Shown one piece after another: positions 1-9,233 of a DNA stretch of 64,000 bases (positions are counted from its first letter, which is position 1; every line of letters starts with the position of its first letter). The stretch covers positions 89,255 through 153,254 of the forward strand of contig NZ_SNYS01000006.1 of the NCBI RefSeq assembly GCF_004363215.1. The letters are read 5' to 3'. The stretch comes from Methanimicrococcus blatticola (lineage in GTDB: Archaea > Halobacteriota > Methanosarcinia > Methanosarcinales > Methanosarcinaceae). The position numbers and the translations under genes were made by a program. The notes beneath the pieces were generated by a model. It did no database searches and was not told the origin of the DNA. It saw only the letters and a program-made list of their open reading frames with translations.

Positions 1-302
1 ATTGAAATGCCTTTGAGCATAATTGCAAATCTGTTGCGGCTCAAAATCGGGAACAAAACAGCAGCCTCTCCGCTCGGGAATTTGGTTCTGACATCTTTGG
101 CCAGCTGGTCGATTGTTGCGTAATTGCCTTGCGTTCTGGCAACAACCGCTTCCGTGACACCGATAACATCACCGTTTTCAATGTCAAAACCGCCGTCTTT
201 AGCGGCAGCAATAACGGATTCCGTTACGATAGATGCTAAGTCGTCCCCTTCCTTGACAATCGGTGCTTTGATGCCGATAGATTGTGTTCCTGTTAATTTC
301 AA
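1..302 (-). CDS. CofE-like F420-0:L-glutamate ligase family protein (5' part)
   Basis: The first ~100 residues read KLTGTQSIGIKAPIVKEGDD, then DGDVIGVTEAVVARTQGNY and FPILSRNRFAIMLKGI. This pattern is typical of the CofE family, which adds glutamate to coenzyme F420-0 with GTP, and of its methanogen paralogues. The start is a TTG at 302-300 because an AGGGTGA ribosome-binding site lies just upstream on the minus strand and no ATG fits. The gene leaves the window at base 1, so the C-terminal half is unseen and true CofE cannot be separated from a paralogue. It is divergent from srp54. The family assignment is fairly secure and the exact substrate is not. Confidence 0.7.
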   Translation of the reverse strand, partial: MKLTGTQSIGIKAPIVKEGDDLASIVTESVIAAAKDGGFDIENGDVIGVTEAVVARTQGNYATIDQLAKDVRTKFPSGEAAVLFPILSRNRFAIMLKGIS

Positions 303-637
303 AATGGTCACCCTTTAAATGAGTAATAATTGATATGAAAATAAATATCGAATATTGTATGAACAAGTAAAAAAAGAAAGTGGTTAGATATAAATTTGAT
401 TTTCATGAACAAAAATGTAAATTTTCATTTTCAAAAATAATCGGGTTCGGTTGATTGTATCGTTTAAAAATCAAATATTTAAAATCAAATTCGTTTTTTA
501 TAATTTTAAAAAATGGAACGGCTCACGCGCGGCGGACGGCAGAACGATTTTTTAGAAAAAGTCTTTATAATCTTCAAAGCATTCATCATAAAAAATAAAA
601 TCATTTATTATCAACCCAAAAACAGAGGAAATTTATT
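303..637. promoter_or_regulatory. Divergent promoter region between the CofE-like gene and srp54
   Basis: This 335-bp AT-rich spacer has no convincing gene. TATA-like boxes read AAATATTTAAAA near 474-487 and CTTTATAATC at 563-572. The second would place an srp54 start site near 590 and a leader of about 50 nt. A short GC-rich patch (CGCGCGGCGG) lies near 526-536. A short reading frame from 513 overlaps srp54 and is not credible. Confidence 0.4.
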
Positions 638-1993
638 ATGGTCATGGATAAACTCGGAGATTCTCTCCAAGGCGCGCTCAGAAAGCTTATCGGTGCCGGC
701 CGCATTGACGAAAACATTGTCAATGAAGTGGTTAAAGACATTCAGCGCGCTCTTTTGACATCCGACGTCAACGTCAAAATGGTTATGGAGATGTCAAAGC
801 GCATCAAGGAAAGGTCGCTTAAAGAAGCGCCGGCCAAAGGTGCTGACCCGCGTGAGCACGTCGTTAAAATCGTGTATGAAGAAATGGTTGCCATCATGGG
901 ACAAGGCGCAAACATCGAGCTCAAACCCCAAACCATCATGATGGTCGGTCTCCAGGGCAGCGGTAAAACAACATCTGTTGCCAAGTTGGCGCGTTATTTC
1001 CAAAAGAAAGGTCTCAGAGTCGCCGTAATCGGCGCCGACAACTTCCGTCCGGGCGCTTACCAGCAATTGAAGACGCTTTCTGAAAAGCAGAACATTTATT
1101 TCTACGGTGAAGAAAACGAAAAAGACGCTGTCGGAATCGTTAAGCGCGGCATGAAAGAAATCGAAAAATACGATGTCAAAATCATTGACACTGCCGGCCG
1201 TCACGCTTTAGAAGCCGACTTAATCGCGGAAATGGAAGCCATCAATGAAGAAGCCAAACCCGGTCAAAAGTTTTTGGTTCTCGACGCCGCTATCGGTCAG
1301 CTGGCCGGCCAGCAGGCAAAAGCGTTCAACGATGCCGTCGGTGTTACCGGAATCATCATCACCAAGCTCGACGGAACGGCAAAAGGCGGTGGCGCACTCT
1401 CAGCGGTCGCTGAAACAGGTGCTCCCATCGCGTTCATCGGTACCGGTGAAACGCCCGAAGCGTTTGAAAAGTTCGATACCGATCGTTTCATTTCCAGATT
1501 GCTCGGCATGGGCGATTTGCAATCCTTGCTTGAAAAAGTTCAGGAATCCATGAAAGAATCCGAGCTTGATGTCGATAATATCATGAAAGGCAAATTCACC
1601 CTCAATGATATGTACGCCCAGCTCGAAGCGATGAACAAAATGGGACCGCTTAAGCAAGTGATGAGCATGCTTCCGCTCGGCTCCATGGGTCTCGGCGGCG
1701 CCAAGCTTTCCGATAAAGATTTGGACGCGACAAGCGAGAAAATGAAGTATTACAAAGTGATTATGGATTCAATGACGGCAAACGAGCGCGACGATCCGAA
1801 AATTATCAGTGCCGGCCGCATTCACAGAATTTCAATGGGATCCGGCAGAAGCCCCGAAGAAATCCGCGAGCTTTTGAAATATCACAAAACCATGCAAACA
1901 GCCTTTAAGAATTTCGCCGGCAAAGGCGGCGGACGCAACATGCAGAAAATGATGAAGAAAGGCGGAAATCCCGGCGGGAATTTCCCCTTCTGA
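638..1993 (+). CDS. srp54: Signal recognition particle 54 kDa protein (SRP54/Ffh)
   Basis: This is the GTPase subunit of the signal recognition particle. It binds signal sequences and 7S RNA and docks on FtsY at the membrane. At 451 residues it has the usual archaeal length. It contains an N-terminal helical bundle (about 1-90), a G domain with the P-loop GLQGSGKTT at about 104-112, the DTAGRH and [10 protein letters not shown] motifs, and a Met- and Gly-rich M domain ending in a [12 protein letters not shown] tail. The ATG at 638 follows an AGAGGA site. SRP19 is encoded elsewhere in this window (51801-52091), so the two proteins are not in one operon here. Confidence 0.97.
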   Translation: MVMDKLGDSLQGALRKLIGAGRIDENIVNEVVKDIQRALLTSDVNVKMVMEMSKRIKERSLKEAPAKGADPREHVVKIVYEEMVAIMGQGANIELKPQTIMMVGLQGSGKTTSVAKLARYFQKKGLRVAVIGADNFRPGAYQQLKTLSEKQNIYFYGEENEKDAVGIVKRGMKEIEKYDVKIIDTAGRHALEADLIAEMEAINEEAKPGQKFLVLDAAIGQLAGQQAKAFNDAVGVTGIIITKLDGTAKGGGALSAVAETGAPIAFIGTGETPEAFEKFDTDRFISRLLGMGDLQSLLEKVQESMKESELDVDNIMKGKFTLNDMYAQLEAMNKMGPLKQVMSMLPLGSMGLGGAKLSDKDLDATSEKMKYYKVIMDSMTANERDDPKIISAGRIHRISMGSGRSPEEIRELLKYHKTMQTAFKNFAGKGGGRNMQKMMKKGGNPGGNFPF

Positions 1994-2015
1994 TTTTTTA
2001 ACTTCCGCTGTGCCG

Positions 2016-2056
2016 GCAGCTTTGCACGTGCGAGTTGCTGCATTTTTCATTTTTTT
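2016..2056 (+). terminator. Terminator-like hairpin after srp54
   Basis: GCAGC (2016-2020) pairs with GCTGC (2037-2041), with GCAC/GTGC inside, followed by a T-rich stretch. It lies 22 bp after the srp54 stop. Confidence 0.5.
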
Positions 2057-2124
2057 GAAAATCGTCTCATTCTTTTCTTTTTTATTTCTTTTTCCTTTTT
2101 TTCATCAGTTTTTAATTTTATAGT

Positions 2125-2150
2125 TAATACCCTACGGGGGTGTAGTATTA
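2125..2150. promoter_or_regulatory. CsoR-like copper operator upstream of copA
   Basis: Perfect arms TAATAC (2125-2130) and GTATTA (2145-2150) flank a GC-rich core CCTACGGGGGTGTA. AT-flanked, G/C-core pseudo-palindromes are typical of CsoR binding sites. A CsoR-family gene follows copA at 4837. A TATA-like stretch (TTTAATTTTATAG, about 2110-2122) abuts the site, so a bound repressor would block transcription. Operator identity is inferred. Confidence 0.6.
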
Positions 2151-2199
2151 TATAGAAAGACATCATATTTTTCAATATTATAAATTCGGAGGCTTTAAA

Positions 2200-4791
2200 A
2201 TCAAACAAAAATTCAACATCACGGGAATGACTTGTTCATCCTGCAGCAGCCATGTCGAAAAAGCCGTCAACAAATTAAACGGCATCAAAACTGTAACAGT
2301 CAACCTTTTACAGAATTTCATGGTTGTCGAGTATGATGAAAACATTCTCGGCGAGGCGGACATTATCAAAGCGGTCGTTGATGCCGGATACGGTGCGTTT
2401 CCGGCGGATGATAAAGCCAAAGCGAAACAAATGACCGGCGGAGAAACGGCCGGCGGACAAGCGGTCAGCCCGGCGGTTCTCGAAGCGGCTCAAATGAAAA
2501 CCCGTTTGATTTGGTCGATTGTTTTTCTGATTCCGCTCATGTATATCGCAATGGGATCAATGATCGGGTTGCCGTTACCGTCTTTTTTGAGCGATCATGA
2601 AAACGCGGTTGCTTTCGGCATGGCTCAGCTTTTGCTGACGCTGGCAATCGTTTATCTCAACCGCAATTATTTCATCAACGGATTCAAAAGCCTGATCAAA
2701 CGCGCGCCGACAATGGACGCGCTTATTGCAATCGGCTCGTCGGCGGCGATTATTTACGGCATTTACGCCATTGTTCGAATCGGATACGGATTGGCCGTTC
2801 AGGATTTCGTACTTGTCGAACAATATCATATGGATATGTATTTCGAGTCCGCCGGAACGATTTTGACACTGATTACGGTCGGAAAATATCTCGAAAGCCG
2901 CTCCAAAGGAAAGACGAGCGACGCAATTACACGATTATTGGATTTGGCGCCGAAAACCGCTTTGATTGAAAAAGACGGCGCCGAAGTTGAAATTCCTGTT
3001 GCGGATGTCGCTGTCGGCGATATTCTGATTGTCAAAACCGGCAACAGTATTCCGGTTGACGGCAGAATCATTGAAGGAACAGCGGCAGTCGACGAATCGG
3101 CAATCACAGGCGAAAGTATTCCGGTTGAAAAAACAGTCGGCGACACCGTGACAGGCGCAACCGTCAACCGATCCGGATTCATTAAAATGACGGCGGTTCG
3201 TGTCGGTGAAGACACGACGCTTGCGCAGATTATCCGTTTAGTTGAAGAAGCAAGCGCGAGCAAAGCGCCGATTTCAAAATTAGCTGACCGTGTCAGCGCG
3301 GTCTTTGTTCCGGCAGTGATTTCAATTGCAGTGCTGGCAACGATTGTTTGGCTGCTGCTCGGTCACCCGTTTGACTTCGCGCTTTCTATCGGCATTGCCG
3401 TTCTGGTTATCAGTTGCCCGTGCGCTTTGGGATTGGCAACGCCGACAGCCATCATGGTCGGAACCGGCAAGGGCGCCGAGAACGGCATTTTGTTCAGAAA
3501 CGCAGAAAGCATTGAAACAGCGCACACGGCAGACGTTGTCATTTTGGATAAAACAGGAACCGTCACCGTCGGAAAACCGTCTGTGACAAATATTTATCCG
3601 ACCGGTGCTACTGCAAAAGAAGAATTGATGACTTATGCGGCGTCGGTTGAAAAATTATCCGAACACCCGTTGGCAATGGCAATTGTTGAAAAAGCAGCGG
3701 CAATGAATCTTAATTTGATGCCGGCCGCCGACTTTAAACAAACAGCCGGCCACGGTATTGAAGCAATGATTCAAAACAGCCGCATCATGGCAGGCAATGC
3801 CAAAATGATGACGGCAGAAGGCGTTGATATTCAAAATTTGGCGACCATCTCTGATGAAATTGCAAAAAACGGTCAAACGCCGCTTTATTTTGCAAAAAAC
3901 AAAGAACTTCTCGGCGTGATCTCAATTGCCGATACTATTAAACCGACAAGCGGACGCGCGATTGCCGAATTCAAAAATATGGGAATCGATGTCATTTTGC
4001 TGACCGGCGACAACGAAAGAACGGCAAAAGCGATTGCCAAACAATTAGATATTGACGCCGATAACGTGATTGCCGGCGTTTTGCCGGAAGGAAAGGAACA
4101 AGTTGTTCGCGATTGGCAGCAAAAAGGAAAGAAAGTCGCAATGATCGGTGACGGTATCAACGACGCGCCGGCACTGGCACGCGCGGATGTCGGCATTGCA
4201 ATCGGTGCCGGAACTGATGTTGCCATCGAAAGCGCGGATATCGTTTTGATGAAAAGCGATTTGATGGATGCCGTGACGGCTTTTAAATTGTCGCGCGCAA
4301 CGATTCGAAACATCAAACAAAATCTGTTTTGGGCGTTCTTCTATAATATTTTGGGAATTCCGCTTGCAGCCGGTCTCTTTTATCCGATGCTCGGATGGAA
4401 GCTGAATCCGATGTTTGCGGCAGCAGCGATGAGTTTGTCTTCGCTGTTTGTTGTCACAAATGCGCTGAGGCTAAGATTCTTCAAGCCGAAATTCAGCACG
4501 GAAGAACCGCCGGGAGCTTGTCCGATTGATTTTGAAGAAACAGAATCAAAGGAAACAAAAATTGAAAAACCGATGACAAGTAAATCCGTTTTGATGAAAA
4601 TCGACGGCATGACTTGTATCAATTGCCAAAAACACGTTGAAAAAGCATTGAATGCAATTCCGGACATTTCCGCGAAGGTGGATTGGGAAGCAGGAACGGC
4701 GCAAATTGTCATGGAAAACGATGTCGATGACGAGACGCTGAAACAGGCGGTTGAAAAAGAAGGATATACGGTTGTTTCGATTCAGCGTTGA
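2200..4791 (+). CDS. copA: Copper-exporting P1B-type ATPase CopA
   Basis: This pump exports Cu+ across the membrane at the cost of ATP. From the proposed start it has an N-terminal HMA domain ([14 protein letters not shown]), about eight membrane helices, TGES near 303, the CPC transport motif at about 406-408, DKTGT with the phosphorylated Asp near 450, SEHP, and GDGIND near 650. A second HMA domain (GMTCINC) sits at the C-terminus, an arrangement also known in the Archaeoglobus enzyme. The first ATG (2227) lies inside the first metal-binding motif. An ideal GGAGG (2188-2192) sits 7 nt before an in-frame ATC at 2200, and KQKFNITGM is normal family sequence, so initiation at ATC is proposed. 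The gene heads copA-csoR-copZ. Confidence 0.93.
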   Translation: MKQKFNITGMTCSSCSSHVEKAVNKLNGIKTVTVNLLQNFMVVEYDENILGEADIIKAVVDAGYGAFPADDKAKAKQMTGGETAGGQAVSPAVLEAAQMKTRLIWSIVFLIPLMYIAMGSMIGLPLPSFLSDHENAVAFGMAQLLLTLAIVYLNRNYFINGFKSLIKRAPTMDALIAIGSSAAIIYGIYAIVRIGYGLAVQDFVLVEQYHMDMYFESAGTILTLITVGKYLESRSKGKTSDAITRLLDLAPKTALIEKDGAEVEIPVADVAVGDILIVKTGNSIPVDGRIIEGTAAVDESAITGESIPVEKTVGDTVTGATVNRSGFIKMTAVRVGEDTTLAQIIRLVEEASASKAPISKLADRVSAVFVPAVISIAVLATIVWLLLGHPFDFALSIGIAVLVISCPCALGLATPTAIMVGTGKGAENGILFRNAESIETAHTADVVILDKTGTVTVGKPSVTNIYPTGATAKEELMTYAASVEKLSEHPLAMAIVEKAAAMNLNLMPAADFKQTAGHGIEAMIQNSRIMAGNAKMMTAEGVDIQNLATISDEIAKNGQTPLYFAKNKELLGVISIADTIKPTSGRAIAEFKNMGIDVILLTGDNERTAKAIAKQLDIDADNVIAGVLPEGKEQVVRDWQQKGKKVAMIGDGINDAPALARADVGIAIGAGTDVAIESADIVLMKSDLMDAVTAFKLSRATIRNIKQNLFWAFFYNILGIPLAAGLFYPMLGWKLNPMFAAAAMSLSSLFVVTNALRLRFFKPKFSTEEPPGACPIDFEETESKETKIEKPMTSKSVLMKIDGMTCINCQKHVEKALNAIPDISAKVDWEAGTAQIVMENDVDDETLKQAVEKEGYTVVSIQR

Positions 4792-4836
4792 GAGAACCGA
4801 ACAGAAAGATCCGAACAAAATAAAGAGAGGGAAATT

Positions 4837-5106
4837 ATGAGAGCAGATAAAAAAGCCGTTTTGCGGCTGTTAAAAACGGCACGCGGTCAGATTGACGGTA
4901 TTATTAAAATGGTGGAGGAAGACAAATATTGTATTGATATTGTTCACCAAATTATGGCCAGTGAAGCCGTTTTAAGAAAGACGTCGAAACTTGTTCTTCA
5001 AGGACATTTATCGGGCTGTGTCAGCGAGGCGTTTGACGGCGGACCGGAAGAACGCGAAGAAAAAATCAATGAAATTATCGATGTTTTTGACAAACTGAAC
5101 AAATAA
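4837..5106 (+). CDS. csoR: CsoR-family copper-sensing repressor
   Basis: An 89-residue all-helical DUF156/CsoR protein. Cys32, His57 and Cys61 reproduce the C-H-C set used by CsoR for trigonal Cu(I) binding, whereas RcnR-type nickel sensors use a different set. Metal binding normally releases the DNA. It follows copA by 45 bp with an AGAGGGAAA ribosome-binding site and precedes copZ, so it most likely autoregulates the copper operon through the palindrome at 2125-2150. Family and copper specificity are well supported by residues and context. Confidence 0.9.
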   Translation: MRADKKAVLRLLKTARGQIDGIIKMVEEDKYCIDIVHQIMASEAVLRKTSKLVLQGHLSGCVSEAFDGGPEEREEKINEIIDVFDKLNK

Positions 5107-5231
5107 GTCAGCAGCCGATCAAAAACATCATAATACAAATCAACACCCAAACAACACAACAAAAGAATTCAAAATAAATAAAACAAATTAAAACAAAAAA
5201 TAAATTAAATCAAAATCAGGAGACATAAATT

Positions 5232-5435
5232 ATGGAATCAGTCACTTTTAAAGTCGGCGGCATGACTTGCGGCCACTGCCAGAGAAGAGTTGAAGACGCA
5301 TTGAAAAACGTTGACGGCGTTGCAAAAGCAACCGTTAATCTTGAAAAAGGAGAAGCGACAATCGAATATGACGACTTTAAAACAAACCCCGACGTTTTGA
5401 AAAGAGCCGTCGCAGACGCCGGATACGAAGTTTAA
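5232..5435 (+). CDS. copZ: Copper chaperone CopZ (HMA domain)
   Basis: A 67-residue single-domain heavy-metal-associated protein with GGMTCGHC (Cys13 and Cys16) and the C-terminal AVADAGYEV typical of CopZ/Atx1 chaperones, which deliver Cu(I) to CopA in the cytosol. A CAGGAGA ribosome-binding site precedes the ATG. It is separated from csoR by 125 bp of A-rich sequence made of AAC/AAAT words, so it may be cotranscribed or have its own promoter. Confidence 0.92.
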   Translation: MESVTFKVGGMTCGHCQRRVEDALKNVDGVAKATVNLEKGEATIEYDDFKTNPDVLKRAVADAGYEV

Positions 5436-5439
5436 CTTC

Positions 5440-5640
5440 TTATCCGCTTTTCTTTTATTTTCATTTATTTTCTTTTTCAATTTCAGGGTTTTTCGTTTTT
5501 CAATTTTCAGATTTGTCCCTTTTCAGTTCTTCATTTTTTTCAGTTTTTCAAATCTTCAATCTTTTCCGTTTTTCAGCTCTTTATTCTTTTCAGTTTTTCA
5601 AATCTTTCATTTTTCAACTTTTTTGTTTTTTCAGAATCAG
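5440..5640 (+). repeat. T/C-rich degenerate tandem words
   Basis: A polypyrimidine stretch built from repeated words such as TTTTTCAGTTTTTCAAATC and TTTTCAGCTCTTTATT, period about 40-50 bp. It follows copZ and probably acts as a U-tract terminator region. A 69-residue Phe/Ser-rich reading frame inside it is a product of the composition. Confidence 0.6.
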
Positions 5641-5759
5641 TACACTAAATTTTATCAATTTGATAACGTCATATTGTCAATATAAAAATTTATATCTGAT
5701 AATTTCTATGTTCTCTAACTAAAATAAATTTTTATTTGTGCAATCAAATTATAGATTTT

Positions 5760-6374
5760 CAAAATTTTCAATAGGGGTTGAATGTTTTTTCGTCATGGGA
5801 CTATTTTTCCAAACGAATTGATGTTCCAAAGGAAATGATATTTCCATCTCCCCTTGTTTCCAATGAACTGGAAATCAATTAACAATAAGGCTATTGAATT
5901 TGTTTTTCATTCGAAACATCGGTCACTTTTTACGGGATTTATATGTTCGGGTGAAAACAAAAATATATATCCAATCTGTCTCTTATGCTCGATTTTCCAT
6001 TGGAAATACAGGGGTGCTTTTCCCATAAGTTTTAATACCTTTACTTCTCTTGGATACTTTACACAAAATACGCCGGTTTGAAAATACCGGAATTATTACA
6101 ATAATAAATTTTCATATGCCACAACCGGTTTTCCGGTAATTAAAAACCAAAAACGCTACCGATTCATACATTTTAACCGTTTGATCGATTTTTCAAAAAC
6201 ATTGCCGATTTCGGTAAAATTCCGAGATTTTGGCAAAATTCCGATATTGGTCGGAGGTAACCGGGGTTTTCCGGTTATTTGCAGTTTATAAAAACGGAAA
6301 ATACGGCAGCGTGTGGTTTGACTTGCCGCTTTCCTGGTATTTATTTGATGAGTCTCACAGGAGATTTAATAATT
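5760..6374. other. Candidate chromosomal replication origin (oriC) beside cdc6
   Basis: This 600-bp non-coding region lies directly upstream of cdc6. Two ORB-like boxes face opposite ways: 5850-5874 on the minus strand (CCCC, then TTGTTTCCA, then TGGAAA) and 5995-6016 on the plus strand (TTCCATTGGAAA, then ACAGGGG). Both resemble the archaeal origin recognition box TTCCAGTGGAAAC-N-AAAGGGG. An AT-rich stretch including AAAATATATAT lies between them and could be the unwinding element. A half-box TTCCAAAGGAAA is at 5824-5835. Two direct copies of AAAATTCCGA (6216-6225, 6235-6244) lie nearer the gene. Function is inferred from layout and motif resemblance. Confidence 0.65.
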
Positions 6375-7622
6375 ATGACAAGCTCCCTAAACAAATTATT
6401 TGAACGCCTTCTTGAAAATGAATCTATTTTCAAGGACAAGGAAGTTCTCCGACATTCATACACGCCCGATGTTTTGGTTCATCGTGACGAACAAACGGAG
6501 GAATTGGCAACGATTTTGGTTTCCGCGCTTCGCGGCGAGGCCCCGTCCAATATTCTCATTTACGGTAAAACAGGAACCGGAAAAACAGCCGTGACGCGGT
6601 ATGTCGGCAAAGAGCTTGAAAACATGAGCGAAAAAATGGGCGTCAAATGTTCCGTTATTTATGTGAATTGCGAAGTAATCGACACGCAATACAGACTTTT
6701 GGCAAATCTGGCCCGTCATTTCGGTGAAGATATTCCGATGACCGGCTGGCCGACTGACCAGGTTTTCCACAAATTCAAAGAAGCATTGGACACACAGGAA
6801 CAAGTTCTCATCGTTATTTTGGACGAAATCGATAAGCTTGTCAAGAAAGGCGATGACGTTCTCTACAATTTATCCCGTATTAATTCCAGTTTAAAACAGG
6901 CGCGTGTCAGCATTATCGGCGTGTCAAACGACTTGAAATTTACAGACTTTTTAGACCCGCGCGTGAAAAGCTCTCTCGGCGAAGAAGAAATCATTTATCC
7001 GCCGTACGATGCCGATCAGATTCGCGATATTCTTTACCAGCGCGCTGAAATGGCGTACAACGAAAACGTTTTAGACGGTTCCGTCATTCCTCTATGTGCC
7101 GCTTTGGCCGCCCAGGAACACGGTGACGCCCGCCGCGCGCTTGATCTGCTTCGCGTTTCCGGTGAAATCGCCGAACGCCGCGAAGAAAAAATCGTGACGG
7201 AAATCCATGTCCGCGTCGCGCAGGACAAGATTGAAGTTGACCGTGTCGTTGAAGTTGTCCGCACGCTTCCGACACAATCCAAACTCGTTTTATTCAGCAT
7301 CGTCACGCTCAACATCAGCGCTCAAAACCAAAACCTTTCCCCGCAAAGCATTACGACGGGTGAAGTGTACAACATTTACAGAAAACTCTGTAAAGCGATT
7401 GACATGGACGTTTTGACACAGCGCCGCGTGACTGATTTAATGTCGGAACTCGACATGCTCGGCATTATCAACGCGGTTGTCGTCAGCAAAGGCCGCTACG
7501 GCCGAACAAAAGAAATTTCTTTGTCCGTTCCGGTCAAAAACACATACGATGTGCTTCTTGAAGATTACAAGTTGACGCCGCTTCAAAATTACAGTCACAA
7601 CGTGAAAATCGGTTATTTCTGA
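6375..7622 (+). CDS. cdc6: Orc1/Cdc6 replication initiator
   Basis: A 415-residue AAA+ initiator that binds origin boxes and loads the MCM helicase. It has Walker A GKTGTGKT (about 64-71), Walker B VILDEIDKL (Asp near 150), sensor motifs (GVSNDL, RRALDLL) and a C-terminal winged helix that reads ORB DNA. The ATG at 6375 is chosen because AGGAG lies 11 nt upstream and family proteins begin at this point. An earlier ATG at 6279 adds 32 unrelated residues. The adjacent candidate origin fits the usual origin-adjacent Cdc6 paralogue. Confidence 0.95.
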   Translation: MTSSLNKLFERLLENESIFKDKEVLRHSYTPDVLVHRDEQTEELATILVSALRGEAPSNILIYGKTGTGKTAVTRYVGKELENMSEKMGVKCSVIYVNCEVIDTQYRLLANLARHFGEDIPMTGWPTDQVFHKFKEALDTQEQVLIVILDEIDKLVKKGDDVLYNLSRINSSLKQARVSIIGVSNDLKFTDFLDPRVKSSLGEEEIIYPPYDADQIRDILYQRAEMAYNENVLDGSVIPLCAALAAQEHGDARRALDLLRVSGEIAERREEKIVTEIHVRVAQDKIEVDRVVEVVRTLPTQSKLVLFSIVTLNISAQNQNLSPQSITTGEVYNIYRKLCKAIDMDVLTQRRVTDLMSELDMLGIINAVVVSKGRYGRTKEISLSVPVKNTYDVLLEDYKLTPLQNYSHNVKIGYF

Positions 7623-7632
7623 TACTGTCAAA

Positions 7633-7666
7633 GATGAAAGCTTCTCGGCTTTCATCTCACCTTTTT
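7633..7666 (+). terminator. Terminator hairpin after cdc6
   Basis: GATGAAAGC (7633-7641) pairs perfectly with GCTTTCATC (7648-7656) over a 6-nt loop, followed by CTTTTT. The rest of the spacer to 7829 is T-rich with a GC patch (CGCGCGCCGGCGC) near 7755. Confidence 0.7.
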
Positions 7667-7829
7667 AAATTACTTTTAATCGCTTTTTTAATTGTTTTTT
7701 TAAAATTTGATTTTTTAAAATATCTGTTTATTCATTTTTTAAAATTAATGCTGCCACGCGCGCCGGCGCAAACATCTTTTCAGAACATTCATAAAAACAT
7801 ATTTATGACCCGAATCCTATTTTCTTCTT

Positions 7830-8672
7830 ATGAAAAAAGGTCTTTTTCCGTTTCTTATTTTAGTTTTAATTGTTGCAGCCGTTTCTTTGAGCGGATGTTT
7901 ATCCGCATTTACCGGAGAAACAAACAATGCAGCAGAAGCGGAAGATATTGCCGGCGTTTTGGATATTTATGAATTGAATATTTTCGTGCCGACGGTCAAA
8001 GGCGTTGAAAAAATTGTCGAATCCGGTACGTATTTTGTTGATTCGGATTCTTCGGCGGTACAAGTTATCCGCTTGGTCAATGATCAAAAGGAAGTTTCTC
8101 TTCTCAAAGATTCCGGTTTATTCTCTTTTGAAGCACCGGAATTTACGGAAATATATTTCATTACGGCTGAAAACTTTACCATGACGGAAGACGGCATCGC
8201 TGTTCTTCTTGAAAATCCGGCGATGACTGATCTTGCTTACACGCTGGAAGGTGTAAAGCGTTCGCCGACAATTAAATTTGAAGAAAATTTCACGGGCGTT
8301 TTGGTCTATACTTTCCGTCCGCATATGGGCGGCACATCCATTTACGTCAACGACGGCGCGGACGCGATTCAAATTATTCTGCCGGACGGATTGACAACCG
8401 GCAGCAGAATCATCGGAACGGCATCGCCGACACCGGATTCATTTGAAGAAGATGAAAACGGCAGAGATGTTTTGAAATGGAACAGCCCGATGAGTTCCGT
8501 CAACGTCAAATATTACAGCGAAAACGCGCCGTTTTATCTGTTGATTTCATTCTCGGCTTTAGTCGGCGCAATTATTGCCGTTTTCCTGTGGTACAGATAT
8601 CAGATTAAAAAACTGCATAAGATTACAAATTTGATTGATGACGAAAAATCAGGTTTCAGAAAGCAGCAATAA
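7830..8672 (+). CDS. Membrane-anchored lipoprotein-like protein of unknown function (possibly DUF5803)
   Basis: A 280-residue envelope protein. It has a hydrophobic signal with a lipobox-like LSGC (Cys near 23), a beta-rich extracytoplasmic domain, one C-terminal membrane helix (about 231-255, FYLLISFSALVGAIIAVFLW) and a short basic cytoplasmic tail. Its layout resembles archaeal DUF5803 proteins, but that is memory of the family and not a search. A TATA-like box (CATATTTATG, about 7798-7807) sits 25-30 bp before the ATG, so the transcript may be leaderless. A structured repeat begins 80 bp after its stop. Confidence 0.75.
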   Translation: MKKGLFPFLILVLIVAAVSLSGCLSAFTGETNNAAEAEDIAGVLDIYELNIFVPTVKGVEKIVESGTYFVDSDSSAVQVIRLVNDQKEVSLLKDSGLFSFEAPEFTEIYFITAENFTMTEDGIAVLLENPAMTDLAYTLEGVKRSPTIKFEENFTGVLVYTFRPHMGGTSIYVNDGADAIQIILPDGLTTGSRIIGTASPTPDSFEEDENGRDVLKWNSPMSSVNVKYYSENAPFYLLISFSALVGAIIAVFLWYRYQIKKLHKITNLIDDEKSGFRKQQ

Positions 8673-8751
8673 TCCAAAAACAATCAATAATCCAAAAACA
8701 ACCAATAATCAAATAATTAACAATCAAGACAATCAACAATCAAAACAATCA

Positions 8752-9129
8752 AAAAAATAAACCCAAACATCGGGTTATGATGAATTTCATCAAACCCGAA
8801 CGCCCTTTAAAATCCGAAAAAGAAAAAATGATATTAATTTCATGGTTTTACCGGCGTTCGCTTTTTTTAAATTTTAAAATGGATGTTTGTTTTTTTACAA
8901 TTTTATGAAAGACAAAACAACCGCCTCCAACGCGAGTTTCATGAGTGAAGCGAATGAAAGGAGGCGTTGGAGATTCGTACTCATTTGTTGAATAAACACA
9001 ACAAACTCGGTGATAAATTACAAACAATAACTCGGAAGAAGAGTTTTTAGCAGTGGCGTGGTATAATCCGCATTTTTCAATTTTTGTTCGCTTCGCTCAC
9101 AAAAATCGAAAATTGCGGTCGTACCTGAA
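8752..9129 (+). repeat. Structured dispersed repeat, copy 1 (plus orientation)
   Basis: About 375 bp matching the reverse complement of 45224-45600 almost end to end. It contains four hairpins: CGGGTT/AACCCG with TGATGAA/TTCATCA; CGAACGCC/GGCGTTCG; CTCCAACGC/GCGTTGGAG with GTTTCAT/ATGAAAG; and TTTTTGT/ACAAAAA around TTCGCTTCGCTC, inside a CCGCA-type outer stem. It has no convincing ORF. The element starts 80 bp downstream of the lipoprotein gene stop on the same strand. Confidence 0.85.
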
Positions 9130-9233
9130 CTTTTTTCCATTTGAAAAAAACCCGTTTTTTTGATAATTTTATCAAATTCTGGAAAAATTTTGACGAAAAC
9201 CTAATAACCGTTTAACTCTACAATGCATTTGAA

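Noticed and set aside
5513..5722. 69-codon Phe/Ser-rich frame
   Set aside because: It lies wholly in the T/C-rich repeat zone and has no ribosome-binding site or family resemblance.
5854..6081. 75-codon frame across the candidate origin
   Set aside because: It overlaps both ORB-like boxes and has no coding signature.
8752..9129. Insertion sequence or transposase remnant in the dispersed repeat
   Set aside because: There is no transposase-like frame or clear terminal inverted repeats, so it is reported as a structured repeat of unknown nature.
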